Under the pieces are notes generated by a model, which was not told the origin of the DNA, searched no databases, and was given only the letters and a program-made list of their open reading frames with translations. Positions 40,378 to 49,962 of a stretch of DNA of 64,000 nt are shown here, in pieces. Source of the DNA: Jannaschia donghaensis. GTDB lineage: Bacteria > Pseudomonadota > Alphaproteobacteria > Rhodobacterales > Rhodobacteraceae. Position 1 is the stretch's first letter, and each line of letters begins with the position of its first letter. The translations under genes were made by a program, and so were the position numbers. Location of the stretch: NCBI RefSeq assembly GCF_001403795.1, contig NZ_CXSU01000001.1:1-64000 (forward strand), given 5' to 3'.

Positions 40378-41883
40378 TCATTCGGTGAGCGAAACACCTT
40401 CCAGACGGATCATGCCGTCGGGATAGGGCGTGAACCCCTCGATGTCGGCGTCCAGCGCGGTGATCCAGCTTTGGTGGTAAAGATAGACGATCGGCAGATC
40501 CGTGCTCAGTATCGCGCGGGCGGCGTCATATTGGGCCTTGCGGGCCGCCATGTCGGCTTGGCTGCGGGCGGCATTGAGCGCCTCATCGACGTCCGGGTTG
40601 GAATAGCCCGAGTCGTTGATACCGCCGTCCGTCGTCATGAACTGGTGGATGTTGCCATCCGGATCGACCCGTCCCGACCAACCGATCTGGCTGGCGTAGA
40701 AATCACCTGCGGATTGATCGGACAGCAGCGTCGCAAACTCCTTCGACACGATTTCCACCCGGATGCCGGCTTCGGCGGCCATGGATTGGACCACCTGCAT
40801 CAGTTGCAGCGGGATCGTTGTGTTGGGCACCTGCACCACCAGGTCGATGCCGTCGGGGTATCCGGCCTCGGCCAACAAAGCCTTGGCTTTTTCGACGTCG
40901 CGGCCTTCGATGGGATAATCGGCGTTGTACCACGGCGAGGTGGGCGGGAACGATTGGTTGCCGGGCGCATAGGCACCTTCGAACACGACCTGGTTGATTG
41001 CCTCGCGGTCCATGGCATAGCTGAACGCCTGCCGCAGGCGCGGGTCGGAGCCGAAGGGGTCGTCGCCGTTTTCGCCGTTGCCGACGTTGAAGGTGATGCC
41101 CTGATAGCCGAGCGACACGGCCGAGACCACGTTGAACCCCTCGTCCGCTTCGGCCTGTGCCAGGTCGGTTGGGGCCAGGCGTTCCAGGATGTGGATGTCA
41201 CCCGATTGCAGGTTCGCCAGACGGACCGTGGTGTCGGGGATCGGCAGGAAGGTGACGGTATCGAAGTTGATCGCGTCGGCGTTCCAATAATCGTCGAACT
41301 TGTTGAGAACGATCCGGTCCTGCGCTACCCGCTCCCCGAACGAAAACGGGCCGGAGCAGACGGGGTTCAGCCCGAAATCGACGCCCGCCTCGGCCGCCGC
41401 CGTGGGCGACATCATCATGCCCGCGCGGTCGGCCAGCTGCGCCATGACGGTGGCATCGGGACCGGTCAGGTTCAGCGTCAGGGTATAGTCGCCGGTGACG
41501 TCCACGCTTTCGATGGACGACAGCTCCGACTTGCGGCGGCTTTCTTCCAGCGTCTGGGAGCGGGTGATGTTGTCGGCCACGGCCTGCGCGTCGAAGGTCG
41601 TGCCGTCGTGGAAGACGACGCCTTCGCGCACGGTCATGTCGATGGACAGGCCGTCGTCGGCGACGGTCCATTCGGTCGCCAGTTGCGGGATGATCTCCAG
41701 ATCGGGGGTGATGTCGACCAGCTTGTCGCACAGCGACGCATAGACGATGCGGCCGACGAAGGTTCGGCTTTGATCGGGGTCCAGAATGTCGGCGTCGGAT
41801 TGCAGCGCGATGCGCAGATCCTGCGCCATCGCGCCGGTCGCCATCAGTGCGAGCGCGGCGGTCGTGAGGGTCAGGTGCTTCAT
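40378..41883 (-). CDS. dppA: Peptide ABC transporter periplasmic binding protein
   Basis: A 501-residue SBP family 5 protein with a signal peptide (about residues 1-20, MKHLTLTTAALALMATGAMA). Core features: DADILDPDQSRTFVGRIVYA near the N-terminus, the SGPFSFGERV hinge and a C-terminal QSWITALDADIEGFTPYPDG. It binds peptide-like or N-acyl substrates in the periplasm. It is third in the operon after the two ATPase genes, and overlaps the second ATPase stop by four bases. Confidence 0.92.
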   Translation of the reverse strand: MKHLTLTTAALALMATGAMAQDLRIALQSDADILDPDQSRTFVGRIVYASLCDKLVDITPDLEIIPQLATEWTVADDGLSIDMTVREGVVFHDGTTFDAQAVADNITRSQTLEESRRKSELSSIESVDVTGDYTLTLNLTGPDATVMAQLADRAGMMMSPTAAAEAGVDFGLNPVCSGPFSFGERVAQDRIVLNKFDDYWNADAINFDTVTFLPIPDTTVRLANLQSGDIHILERLAPTDLAQAEADEGFNVVSAVSLGYQGITFNVGNGENGDDPFGSDPRLRQAFSYAMDREAINQVVFEGAYAPGNQSFPPTSPWYNADYPIEGRDVEKAKALLAEAGYPDGIDLVVQVPNTTIPLQLMQVVQSMAAEAGIRVEIVSKEFATLLSDQSAGDFYASQIGWSGRVDPDGNIHQFMTTDGGINDSGYSNPDVDEALNAARSQADMAARKAQYDAARAILSTDLPIVYLYHQSWITALDADIEGFTPYPDGMIRLEGVSLTE

Positions 41884-42992
41884 ATCGTATCCTCTCTGTC
41901 GTGGGGGGTTGGCGTGGCGACGGGGATGATCTTCGCCCCCTCCGTCGCCTGTCGATACAGCTCCAGCCGCGCTTGCGTGGCGGGGCTTCGGCGTGTCGGA
42001 GTGGTGGTGCGCGGGCTGGCCGGGATGTCGCGCCAGTGGTGGCAGGCGGTCATGTGGTCGTCGGATGCCGTCTGGGGCGCGGGAACATCGGTGCGGCACA
42101 GGTCGGTCGCGTGCGGGCACCGCGTATGGAAGGCGCAGCCGGGCGGCGGGTCCAACGGGCTAGGCATTTCGCCGTCGATGCGCGGGCGGGCGGCCGTGCC
42201 ACGGTCGTCCGGGTCTGGAATCGCATCGAGCAGGGCGCGGGTATAAGGATGGCGCGGCGTGTCGAACAGGGCGTCGGCGGGCGCCTGTTCCACGATCCGG
42301 CCCAGGTACATCACCGCCACGCGGTCCGACATGTGCCGGATCACCGCCAGATCATGCGCGATCAGGATCAGTGTCAGACCAAGGTCGCGACCGAGATCGC
42401 CCAGCAGGTTGACCACCTGCGCCTGAACGCTGACGTCGAGCGCGCTGACCGGCTCGTCCCCGATGATCAGACGCGGGCCGGTGGCCAGCGCGCGGGCGAT
42501 GCCGATACGCTGCCGTTGTCCGCCCGAAAATTCGTGCGGATAGCGGGCGGCATGTTCGGGACGCAGGCCGACTTGGGCCAGCAGGTCAGAGACCTTGGCC
42601 CGACGGTCGGCCTTGGACATGTTCGGCGCGTGCACTTCCAGCGGTTCGCCAACGAGGCGGCCCACGGACATGCGCGGATTGAGCGACGAAAACGGATCCT
42701 GGAAGATGAATTGGACATCGCGGCGCAGGTCGGACAGGGCCCTGCCCTGTGCAGTCGTGACCTGACGGCCGTCGAAGATCACGTCGCCGGTCGTCGCATC
42801 CAGCAAACGCATCAGCAAGCGGGCAAGGGTGGATTTGCCGCATCCCGATTCCCCGACGATCGCAAAGGTTTCGCCCGGCACGATCGACAGCGACACACCG
42901 TCGACAGCCTTGACCAGACCCTTCTTGGCGAAAAGGCCCCCGCCGGTCGGGAAATGCTTGGTGACATTCTGGGCCTCCAGGATCGGTTTCAT
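41880..42992 (-). CDS. dppF: Peptide ABC transporter ATPase, DppF type
   Basis: A 370-residue ATPase with Walker [11 protein letters not shown], signature FSGGQRQRIGIARALA and Walker B LIIGDEPVSALD. The C-terminal oligopeptide-binding extension has cysteines (PPPGCAFHTRCPHATDLC) like those that bind [4Fe-4S] in DppD/DppF structures. A tail of about 60 residues (RDIPASPRTTTPTRRSPATQ onward) is longer than usual. Start overlaps the dppD stop by four bases. Confidence 0.92.
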   Translation of the reverse strand: MKPILEAQNVTKHFPTGGGLFAKKGLVKAVDGVSLSIVPGETFAIVGESGCGKSTLARLLMRLLDATTGDVIFDGRQVTTAQGRALSDLRRDVQFIFQDPFSSLNPRMSVGRLVGEPLEVHAPNMSKADRRAKVSDLLAQVGLRPEHAARYPHEFSGGQRQRIGIARALATGPRLIIGDEPVSALDVSVQAQVVNLLGDLGRDLGLTLILIAHDLAVIRHMSDRVAVMYLGRIVEQAPADALFDTPRHPYTRALLDAIPDPDDRGTAARPRIDGEMPSPLDPPPGCAFHTRCPHATDLCRTDVPAPQTASDDHMTACHHWRDIPASPRTTTPTRRSPATQARLELYRQATEGAKIIPVATPTPHDREDTI

Positions 42993-43981
42993 CCCGCCAC
43001 CCGCAGCATGTCTTCCAGCGGGGCGAAATGGCAGGCTGTCAGATGGTCGGGGCCCACGTCCGTCAGGGGGGGTCGCGTGGCACACGTCCGAGCGGCAAAG
43101 GCGCAGCGCGTGCGGAAGCGGCAGCCGTCCGGCATCGTGTCCATGGTCGGCACCGTGCCCGGAATCGTCGTCAACCGGCCGCGGGGGCCGGTCAGGCGCG
43201 GCACGCTGGCCATCAGCCCGATGGTATAGGGGTGTTGTGGGTTCGCGAACACTTCGGCCACCGGGCCGCGTTCGACCATCTGGCCGCCGTACATCACGGC
43301 AACGGTGTCGGCGACTTCGGCCACGACGCCCAGGTCGTGGGTGATCAGGATCGTCCCCATGCCGGTGTCGCGTTGCAGGTCGCGGATCAGTTCCAGGATC
43401 TGCGCCTGGATCGTCACGTCGAGCGCGGTCGTTGGCTCATCCGCGATCAACAGGCGGGGATCGTTGGCCAGGGCCATGGCGATCATCACGCGCTGACGCT
43501 GACCACCGGACAATTGGTGCGGATAGACGTCGAGACGATCTTCGGGCGATGGCAGCCCGACACGGCGCAACATCTCCAACGCGCGGGCCCGACCTTCCGC
43601 CTGCGTGCAACCCTTGTGACGCACGACGGTTTCCCCGATCTGATCGCCGATGCGGAACGCGGGGTTGAGCGATGTCATCGGCTCCTGAAAGATCATCGCC
43701 ATATCGCTGCCGCGCAGGTCGGACGGCAGGGTTTCCCGTGTCATATCAAAGGTCGTGCCCGCGAAATTCATCGTTCCCGACGGGATGCGCGCGACGTCGG
43801 GCGGCAACAGGCCCATCAGCGCCATGGCCGTCACGCTTTTGCCGCAACCCGATTCCCCGACGATGCAAAGGATCTCTCCGGGGGCGACGGTCAGGTCGAT
43901 ATTCTCGACCACGCAAGCGGTCTGACCCTTGAACGACAGGCTGAAGTCACGGACCGTCAGAAGGGGGGCAGGCTGCGTCAG
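42989..43981 (-). CDS. dppD: Peptide ABC transporter ATPase, DppD type (start uncertain, possible frameshift)
   Basis: About 330 residues. Walker [15 protein letters not shown], signature [16 protein letters not shown], Walker [14 protein letters not shown] and a C-terminal cysteine extension ([17 protein letters not shown]). No ATG, GTG or TTG lies in frame at the proper place; the first in-frame GTG (43910-43912) would remove the first strand of the domain. In the next frame an ATG at about 44013 opens [11 protein letters not shown] and stops at a GGCCCCCTGA sequence. One extra base in that C5 run would join it to [13 protein letters not shown]. The coordinate given begins at an in-frame CTG. 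First gene of the peptide/amide operon. Confidence 0.75.
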   Translation of the reverse strand: MTQPAPLLTVRDFSLSFKGQTACVVENIDLTVAPGEILCIVGESGCGKSVTAMALMGLLPPDVARIPSGTMNFAGTTFDMTRETLPSDLRGSDMAMIFQEPMTSLNPAFRIGDQIGETVVRHKGCTQAEGRARALEMLRRVGLPSPEDRLDVYPHQLSGGQRQRVMIAMALANDPRLLIADEPTTALDVTIQAQILELIRDLQRDTGMGTILITHDLGVVAEVADTVAVMYGGQMVERGPVAEVFANPQHPYTIGLMASVPRLTGPRGRLTTIPGTVPTMDTMPDGCRFRTRCAFAARTCATRPPLTDVGPDHLTACHFAPLEDMLRVAG

Positions 43982-44054
43982 GGGGCCACTCGCTGAATTT
44001 CTGAACCAATCATCAATTGGTCCGTCGGTCGAACGGGTTAAGTCAACTGCTTTT

Positions 44055-44071
44055 GCGGCGGGGATCGCCGC
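44055..44071. other. Short hairpin between bchO and dppD
   Basis: GCGGCG and CGCCGC form a 6-bp stem with a five-base loop in the 133-base space between the bchO stop and dppD. There is no proper U-tract in the minus-strand direction, so termination is uncertain. The gap also holds a TTGACT box that could begin the dppD promoter. Confidence 0.3.
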
Positions 44072-44114
44072 AATCGGATCGCTGACAGGAATGCCGGTCA
44101 GAATTGCTGAAAAT

Positions 44115-44996
44115 TTAGGCGGGTTGGTCCGCGACGCTGCGGTCGTCCGCAGTCGGCCAAAGAAACGGTCGAAGGGTCGCCAGAACGCGGACCGCGTCTT
44201 CCTCGTGCGCCAGATGGCCCAGCCCCTCGAGCGGCACATGCCGCGCGTTCGGCATCTTGGCGGCCATCCCGGCGGATACTTTCGGTGGAACGGCCTTGTC
44301 ATCCGACCCGGTCACGAACAGCACGTCGGCCTGCACCGACGGCAGGCGCGACAGCAGCCCGTCGAGTTGCCATTGCGCCATCATCGACAGGGTGCCCGAC
44401 ACATGGCCGCGGGTGCTGACAAGCCGGCGATAGAAGTCGAGGTCCGGCGCGGTCAGGTTGGACCCGGTGCCCGCGATCAGCCGTTCGACAGACCCGGGCC
44501 GGCTGGCGTTGGCGGTGAAGATATCGGCGACGAAGGGCATCGCGGCCAGGGCCTTCGCCATCAGGGGAAACAGTACACCGGCCACGCCGGAGAAGTTGCT
44601 GATGGCTGCATTGATGCCGACGACGCGGTCGCAGCGCCCCATTTCCGCCAGCCGCAGCGCCAGGGCGGCACCGGCGGAATGGCCGATGATGACGTCCGGC
44701 GTCCAACCTTCGGCATCCATCAGGGCGGCAATATCTTCGGCCATCGGGTCAAGGCCGAAGCGCCGTTGCGCCCCCGCACGGGTGAAGCCCTGACCGGGCA
44801 GGTCGAACATCGCGACGCGGTGGGTGGTGGTCAGCAGGGGGAAAAGGTGGCGAAAGCTTTGCGTGCCGCCGCCCGCCCCATGGATCAACAGGGCAAGCGG
44901 GCCGTCGCCGTCTTCCTGCACGTGCCAGTCGTGCGGGCCGGCGCGGACGGCCCGCGACAGATGGGCGAAGGGCCAGTCGGGGGGAACGCGGGTCAT
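44115..44996 (-). CDS. bchO: Magnesium chelatase-associated alpha/beta hydrolase BchO
   Basis: A 293-residue alpha/beta hydrolase with nucleophile elbow GHSAGAALAL (about residue 99) and oxyanion motif LIHGAGGGTQSF. BchO is constantly linked with bchI and bchD; it is thought to aid Mg-chelation, but its reaction is not established. The ATG at 44994-44996 overlaps the bchD stop (TGA within ATGA). Last photosynthesis gene before the foreign segment. Confidence 0.93.
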   Translation of the reverse strand: MTRVPPDWPFAHLSRAVRAGPHDWHVQEDGDGPLALLIHGAGGGTQSFRHLFPLLTTTHRVAMFDLPGQGFTRAGAQRRFGLDPMAEDIAALMDAEGWTPDVIIGHSAGAALALRLAEMGRCDRVVGINAAISNFSGVAGVLFPLMAKALAAMPFVADIFTANASRPGSVERLIAGTGSNLTAPDLDFYRRLVSTRGHVSGTLSMMAQWQLDGLLSRLPSVQADVLFVTGSDDKAVPPKVSAGMAAKMPNARHVPLEGLGHLAHEEDAVRVLATLRPFLWPTADDRSVADQPA

Positions 44997-46573
44997 GTCA
45001 GGGCCGCGCCGACGACCTGCGACAGACGGGCGGCGTCCGCGCGGGGCAGGGGGAGGTAGGGGGCGTTCAAATCGCGTGCAAGGCTCTGCAAGGCGGGTTC
45101 GGGACGTTTGCCGGTGTCGATGACCAGCGCGTCGAGGCCACGCAGCGCCCGCGCGATCCGCGTCACGTCGGCCGCCGCCTGTTTGCGGTCGCGGCTGCCG
45201 TCGAGCGCGATGTTGCTGCGCCCGTCGGTCAGCAGGATCATGGTCGGTGTCATCCCCTTGCGGCGGGCGGTCACGGCCACGGCCTGTGCTTTTCGCAGGC
45301 CGTGGGCCAGGGGGGTGCCGCCACCGCCGGGCAGGGCGGCCAGCCGGCGCTTGGTCTGCACCAGCGACCGGGTGGGCGGCAGCAGAAGTTCCGCCCCGTC
45401 GCCCCGGAACGCGATCAGCGCGACATGATCGCGGCGGGCGTAGGCTTCGGCCAGCAAAAGCTCGACGGCGCCCTTGGCCTCGGCCAGGCGGGCGAGGGCT
45501 GCGGAGCCGGAGGCGTCGACGGTAAAGATCAAAAGACGGTCGGATTTTTCTTCGTACCGACGGTGCCGCAGGTCGGATTTGCGCACGATGGGTCCGGTGC
45601 GAACCGGGTCGGCGCGGCGGCGGATCGTCTGCCAAGGTGCGGCGGCGCGCAGGGTCGCGATCAGATCGACGCGACCCGTGCCGGACGCGCGTGCCGGAAG
45701 CGGACGACCCCGGCGGTTGCCCTGACGTTTGGCCCCGGCGCCGGTGCCCTTGGCACTGCGGTCGGCCTTTTGCGCCAGTTTTGCCAGCAGGTCGGGCGGC
45801 AGCGCGGCGCGCACGGCGTCCAGAAGGATATCCTCGGGGATCTGCGTGCCGGGGTCGGGATCGGCCTGCGGTTGCGGCGGTTCAGGCGCGGCATCCGGGG
45901 CGGGCGGTTCGGGGATCTGCGTCGCGCGGGGGGCCAGGACCAGCTCGGCGGCGCGGGTGGCATCGGTCAGCGTGACGGTGCCGCGTCTGTCTAACGCCGC
46001 GATGCCGCGTGCCGCGCGCAGGGTCAGCAACGGCCCACGCGGATCGTGAATGCCCAGCGTCGCGGCCAAGGTCACGATCTGCGCGACGATGTCGTCGGGG
46101 ACGCCGACGCCGGCCGGGCAGGTCCCGGCAACGGGGGTGTCATGGGCCGCGGCGCGATCCGCCAGCGTGACGTGAAAGGCGCAGCGCGCGGCGATCGGCG
46201 CGGGAACGGCTTCGTCCTCGATGCCTTCGTCCACGGCGATCAGGATCGTGGCGTCTTCGTCCAGATGCGCGGCCAACCGGGTGGCGAGCCACGGCGTCGC
46301 CCGTTCAGCCATCGGCAAACGCAGCGGCCCGGGGCGGGCCAGCAGGCCGGTGGTCCGCCGCAATTCGCCTGCCGCCAGCGACGCCGTCACATCCAAGCCG
46401 CCGTCCAGGGCGTCGGGCCCCATGGTGGGATGCAGCTTGGGACCGGGGCCAAGGACGCGGTCCAAAAGTTCGAGGGCCGCGGCCTGCGCCGGACCCATCC
46501 GGGCGCGCAGGATCACCCCGCCTAAACCGGCATCCGCGCGCAGCAGCGCCGTGATCAGCCCAAGGTCGCTCAC
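44993..46573 (-). CDS. bchD: Magnesium chelatase subunit D
   Basis: A 526-residue AAA+ relative. The N-terminal third is a degenerate ATPase domain, followed by a proline/acid-rich linker (about residues 215-245, PEPPAPDAAPEPPQPQ) and a C-terminal integrin-I (von Willebrand A) domain with the MIDAS motif TVDASGSAA and later LLTDGRSNIALDG. It forms the double-ring motor with BchI that drives BchH. Start overlaps the bchI stop by four bases. Confidence 0.95.
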   Translation of the reverse strand: MSDLGLITALLRADAGLGGVILRARMGPAQAAALELLDRVLGPGPKLHPTMGPDALDGGLDVTASLAAGELRRTTGLLARPGPLRLPMAERATPWLATRLAAHLDEDATILIAVDEGIEDEAVPAPIAARCAFHVTLADRAAAHDTPVAGTCPAGVGVPDDIVAQIVTLAATLGIHDPRGPLLTLRAARGIAALDRRGTVTLTDATRAAELVLAPRATQIPEPPAPDAAPEPPQPQADPDPGTQIPEDILLDAVRAALPPDLLAKLAQKADRSAKGTGAGAKRQGNRRGRPLPARASGTGRVDLIATLRAAAPWQTIRRRADPVRTGPIVRKSDLRHRRYEEKSDRLLIFTVDASGSAALARLAEAKGAVELLLAEAYARRDHVALIAFRGDGAELLLPPTRSLVQTKRRLAALPGGGGTPLAHGLRKAQAVAVTARRKGMTPTMILLTDGRSNIALDGSRDRKQAAADVTRIARALRGLDALVIDTGKRPEPALQSLARDLNAPYLPLPRADAARLSQVVGAALT

Positions 46574-47577
46574 GCGCCCAGAATATCCTCGACCGTGCGG
46601 GTGACCCGTGCGCCGGATCCGGCGTCGTCCAGCGGATCGCGGCGCAAGCGGTGGCGCAGGGCCAGGGGGGCCACGGCGCGGATATGCTTGCGCGTCAGCG
46701 CGGTGTCATCGCGGAAGGCGGCGAAGGCGCGCGCGGCGCGCAGCAGAACCAATTCGCCCCGCAGCCCGTCGGAGCCGAGCTTGAGGCACAATTCCGCGAT
46801 GTCGCGCAGGACAGTATCGTCGGTCTTGAGCTTGGTAAGGGCGGTTCGGGCGGTGACGATCCGGTCGCGCAGGGCCGCATCCTCGGCCTGCCAGCGCAGC
46901 ATGAAGGCCGAATGGTCGGTCTCATAGGCGTCGCGCCGTTTGATGACGTCGATCCGCGCCTCGATATCGGTGGGGGAGGCGACGTCGACGGAGAGGCCGA
47001 ACCGGTCGAGCAGCTGGGGCCGCAGTTCCCCTTCTTCGGGGTTTCCGGACCCGACGAGGACGAAGCGCGCGGCGTGGCGGATCGACAATCCCTCGCGCTC
47101 CACCACGTTTTCGCCCGATTGCGCCACGTCGAGCAGCAGATCGACGATGTGATCCTCCAGCAGATTGACCTCGTCGATATACAGGTATCCACGGTTCGCA
47201 GCGGCCAGCAGGCCGGGCTGAAACGCCTTTTCCCCCCGTGTCAGGGCCTTTTCGATGTCCAGCGCGCCGGTCACCCGGTCTTCGCTGGCCCCCAGCGGCA
47301 GGTCGACGACGGGCGTCGGAATGTCATGCGTTGCCGTGCCGACACCTTCGGCCCAATCGGGGCAATCGTCGGGTTTCGCCGAATTGACCGGACAGCCCCG
47401 CACCGCGTGGATCGGCGGCAACAGGGCCGCCAATGCCCGAACGGCCGTCGATTTGCCGGTGCCCCGGTCGCCGAACACCAGAACGCCGCCGATGGACGGG
47501 TCGATGGCCGTCAGGATCATGGCCGTCTTCATGTCGTCCTGACCGACGATGGCCGAAAAGGGGAAGGGCTGTTTCAT
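46570..47577 (-). CDS. bchI: Magnesium chelatase ATPase subunit I
   Basis: A 335-residue AAA+ ATPase. Walker A is GDRGTGKSTAVRA (about residues 36-48), Walker B is YLYIDEVNLL, and sensor residues occur in GSGNPEEGELRPQLLDRFG. It hydrolyses ATP for Mg insertion by BchH. The start overlaps the crtA stop by four bases, giving the order crtA-bchI-bchD-bchO as in Rhodobacter. Confidence 0.97.
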   Translation of the reverse strand: MKQPFPFSAIVGQDDMKTAMILTAIDPSIGGVLVFGDRGTGKSTAVRALAALLPPIHAVRGCPVNSAKPDDCPDWAEGVGTATHDIPTPVVDLPLGASEDRVTGALDIEKALTRGEKAFQPGLLAAANRGYLYIDEVNLLEDHIVDLLLDVAQSGENVVEREGLSIRHAARFVLVGSGNPEEGELRPQLLDRFGLSVDVASPTDIEARIDVIKRRDAYETDHSAFMLRWQAEDAALRDRIVTARTALTKLKTDDTVLRDIAELCLKLGSDGLRGELVLLRAARAFAAFRDDTALTRKHIRAVAPLALRHRLRRDPLDDAGSGARVTRTVEDILGA

Positions 47578-48287
47578 GCGGCCTCCGACCGGTATGTGCG
47601 TTCAAGGGGGGAGCGTCCGTCCCACGTGCCCCGTTCGTCTGCGACGGCAAAGCGGGCATAGAGTTCTTCGCGGAACCAGCCCTCCTTCCGCACGGCGCGG
47701 ATGGCGTCGCCATGCGGACCGGTGCGGGCAAAATTTGTCACGGATGCGGCGTCGGGCCAGATCGAAAAGGTAACCTGATGCAGCCACGGCACTTCGCCGA
47801 TGCCGATCTTGAACAGGACATTTGGGTCCCGTCCGATCACGCGGGAAATGTCGGGCACCCGGGTCCAGAAGCGCGGCACGATTCCGGGCCGCACGGTGGC
47901 GCGGGTCAGAACGGCCAGCGGGCCGTCGGGCGCGATCTTGGCCGGGCTGAAGGGGCTGACACCGGACCACGCCCCCCGAGCGGAGGTGGGGGACAGAAAG
48001 ACGGTCCAATCCTCGGCAGCGCGGTCGCGGTAGCGGCGGAAGACCATCTCCTCTTCTATACGTGTTTTGGCGGTTTCCAGATCGGGCCATGTCGCGAGGA
48101 TGGCATAGACGGCCGTGTTGGGCAGGGGGGTGAACCCCTCGCCGGTGCCCGAACCGCAAAGCTTCCAGAACCCAACATCGGGGATGCGCCCCATTGCGCC
48201 GCGCGCAAGACCCATTTGCGTCAGCGCCCAGGCGCGCGCGCGCCATGGGCCGAAGCGAAAGAAGCTGAGGCTGACCACCTGCGTCAT
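47574..48287 (-). CDS. crtA: Spheroidene monooxygenase
   Basis: A 237-residue oxygen-dependent ketolase that turns spheroidene into spheroidenone, the pink carotenoid of aerobically grown cells. Typical blocks are MTQVVSLSFFRF, MGLARGAMGRIPDVGFWKLC and VLFKIGIGEVPWLHQVTFS. First gene of the crtA-bchIDO unit; divergent to crtI across about 106 bases with two PpsR palindromes. Confidence 0.95.
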   Translation of the reverse strand: MTQVVSLSFFRFGPWRARAWALTQMGLARGAMGRIPDVGFWKLCGSGTGEGFTPLPNTAVYAILATWPDLETAKTRIEEEMVFRRYRDRAAEDWTVFLSPTSARGAWSGVSPFSPAKIAPDGPLAVLTRATVRPGIVPRFWTRVPDISRVIGRDPNVLFKIGIGEVPWLHQVTFSIWPDAASVTNFARTGPHGDAIRAVRKEGWFREELYARFAVADERGTWDGRSPLERTYRSEAA

Positions 48288-48301
48288 GGGATTCCCTTGA
48301 G

Positions 48302-48376
48302 TGTCAGGAAAGCGTGACAGAATATTTGCCGTATGGAAAGACGACGGTCGGAAAAGATTGTAAATCCAGACTGACA
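48302..48376. promoter_or_regulatory. Paired PpsR operators between crtA and crtI
   Basis: Two exact sites: TGTCAGGAAAGCGTGACA (48302-48319) and TGTAAATCCAGACTGACA (48359-48376), 57 bases apart centre to centre. One lies close to crtA, the other 17 bases before the crtI ATG, so the pair can repress both directions. The second site overlaps a CTGACA -35-like box. Confidence 0.87.
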
Positions 48377-48393
48377 CTTCTAGCATCAGGAGT

Positions 48394-49962
48394 ATGAACA
48401 ATTCCGATGCCTCCACTCTGGATACCAGCGCCGCCATGACCCAGGACACCCGTGCGATCGTGATCGGAGCCGGCCTCGGCGGTCTTGCCGCCGCCATGCG
48501 GCTGGGTGCCAAGGGCTACGCGGTTACCGTCCTCGACCGGTTGGACCGGGCGGGGGGGCGCGGATCGTCGATCAGCCAAGACGGGCACCGTTTCGACCTG
48601 GGCCCGACGATCGTGACCGCCCCGCAGGTGTTCGAAGACCTGTGGCGCGCCTGCGGTCTCGACTTTCACCGCGACGTCGATTTGAAACCGATGGAGCCGT
48701 TCTACGAAGTGCGCTGGCCCGACGGGACGAAATTCCGCGCGACCGGCGACGATGACAAGATGATCGAGGAAGTCGCGCGGATTTCGCCGGACGACGTCAA
48801 AGGCTATATGAAGTTTCTCAAGGACGCGGAGGCGCGCTACGTCGTCGGCTATGAGGGCATGGTCGCCAAGCCGATGCACAAGCTCTGGTCCACGATCAAG
48901 GTCCTGCCGACATTCGCCAAGCTGCGCGCCGACCGGTCGATCTATGGCCATGCCGCCGCGCGGGTAAAGGACGAACGGCTGCGGATGGCGCTGTCGTTTC
49001 ATCCGCTGTTCATCGGCGGTGACCCGATGCACGTGACATCCATGTACGCGCTGGTCGCCCACCTGGAGAAAACCTACGGCGTGCATTACGCCATGGGCGG
49101 GGTGCAGGCGATTGCCGACGCAATGGCGTCGGTCGTGCGCCGTCAGGGCGGCACGATCCGCCACGGGGTCGAGGCCGACGAGATCATCGTGACGGGCGAC
49201 CGCGCGACCGGCGTGCGGCTGACGAGCGGCGAAATACTCGACGCGCCGCTGGTGGTGTCGAATGCCGACGCGGGCCATACCTACGATCGCCTGCTGCGCA
49301 ACCGTCCGCGCAAGCGGTGGACCACGAAGAAGCTCGGCAAGAAGCGCTGGTCGATGGGTCTCTACGTCTGGTATTTCGGCACGAAGGACACCCGCGCGAT
49401 GTGGCGCGACGTCGGCCATCACACCATTCTGAACGGTCCGCGCTACAAGGGTTTGCTGCGCGATATCTTCCTCAAAGGGAAGCTGTCGGACGACTTCAGT
49501 CTTTATATCCACCGCCCCTCGGTCACCGATCCGACGGCGGCGCCGGCCGGCGACGACACCTTCTATGTGCTGTCGCCCGTGCCGCACATCGGCTGGAAGG
49601 ACAGCGTGGACTGGACGACCGAGGCGGCGGCCTACAAGGACAAGATCGCCGCCGTATTGGAAGAGCACATGCCCGGCTTCCGCGACCGGATCAGCACCGA
49701 GATGGACTTCACGCCCGAGACCTTCCGCGACCGTTATCTGTCGCCCAACGGCTCCGGCTTCTCGCTGGAGCCGCGCATCCTGCAATCGGCGTGGTTCCGG
49801 CCGCACAACGTCTCCGAGGAGGCGAAGGGCCTGTTTCTCGTCGGTGCCGGCACGCATCCCGGCGCAGGGCTTCCGGGCGTGGTCAGTTCGGCGGAAGTGC
49901 TCTCCAAACTCGTTCCCGACGTCAGACACGCGGTGGACGCGCCGCGAATGGCCGCCGAATGA
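48394..49962 (+). CDS. crtI: Phytoene desaturase
   Basis: A 522-residue FAD-dependent desaturase that converts phytoene to neurosporene (or further) in the membrane. The dinucleotide motif is VIGAGLGGLAAAMRLGAKGY (about residues 23-42), and the C-terminal family motif GLFLVGAGTHPGAGLPGVV is present. An in-frame ATG at 48436 (MTQDTRAIV) is the alternative start and would match shorter homologues; the first ATG has no clear ribosome site. It overlaps crtB by four bases. Confidence 0.95.
   Translation: MNNSDASTLDTSAAMTQDTRAIVIGAGLGGLAAAMRLGAKGYAVTVLDRLDRAGGRGSSISQDGHRFDLGPTIVTAPQVFEDLWRACGLDFHRDVDLKPMEPFYEVRWPDGTKFRATGDDDKMIEEVARISPDDVKGYMKFLKDAEARYVVGYEGMVAKPMHKLWSTIKVLPTFAKLRADRSIYGHAAARVKDERLRMALSFHPLFIGGDPMHVTSMYALVAHLEKTYGVHYAMGGVQAIADAMASVVRRQGGTIRHGVEADEIIVTGDRATGVRLTSGEILDAPLVVSNADAGHTYDRLLRNRPRKRWTTKKLGKKRWSMGLYVWYFGTKDTRAMWRDVGHHTILNGPRYKGLLRDIFLKGKLSDDFSLYIHRPSVTDPTAAPAGDDTFYVLSPVPHIGWKDSVDWTTEAAAYKDKIAAVLEEHMPGFRDRISTEMDFTPETFRDRYLSPNGSGFSLEPRILQSAWFRPHNVSEEAKGLFLVGAGTHPGAGLPGVVSSAEVLSKLVPDVRHAVDAPRMAAE

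Noticed and set aside
20275-43981. Transposon or phage insertion to explain the foreign segment
   Set aside because: No transposase, integrase, terminal inverted repeats or target duplication were seen; the replication module explains it better.
44055-44071. Rho-independent terminator after bchO
   Set aside because: The stem is short and is followed by A residues instead of T in the direction of transcription.
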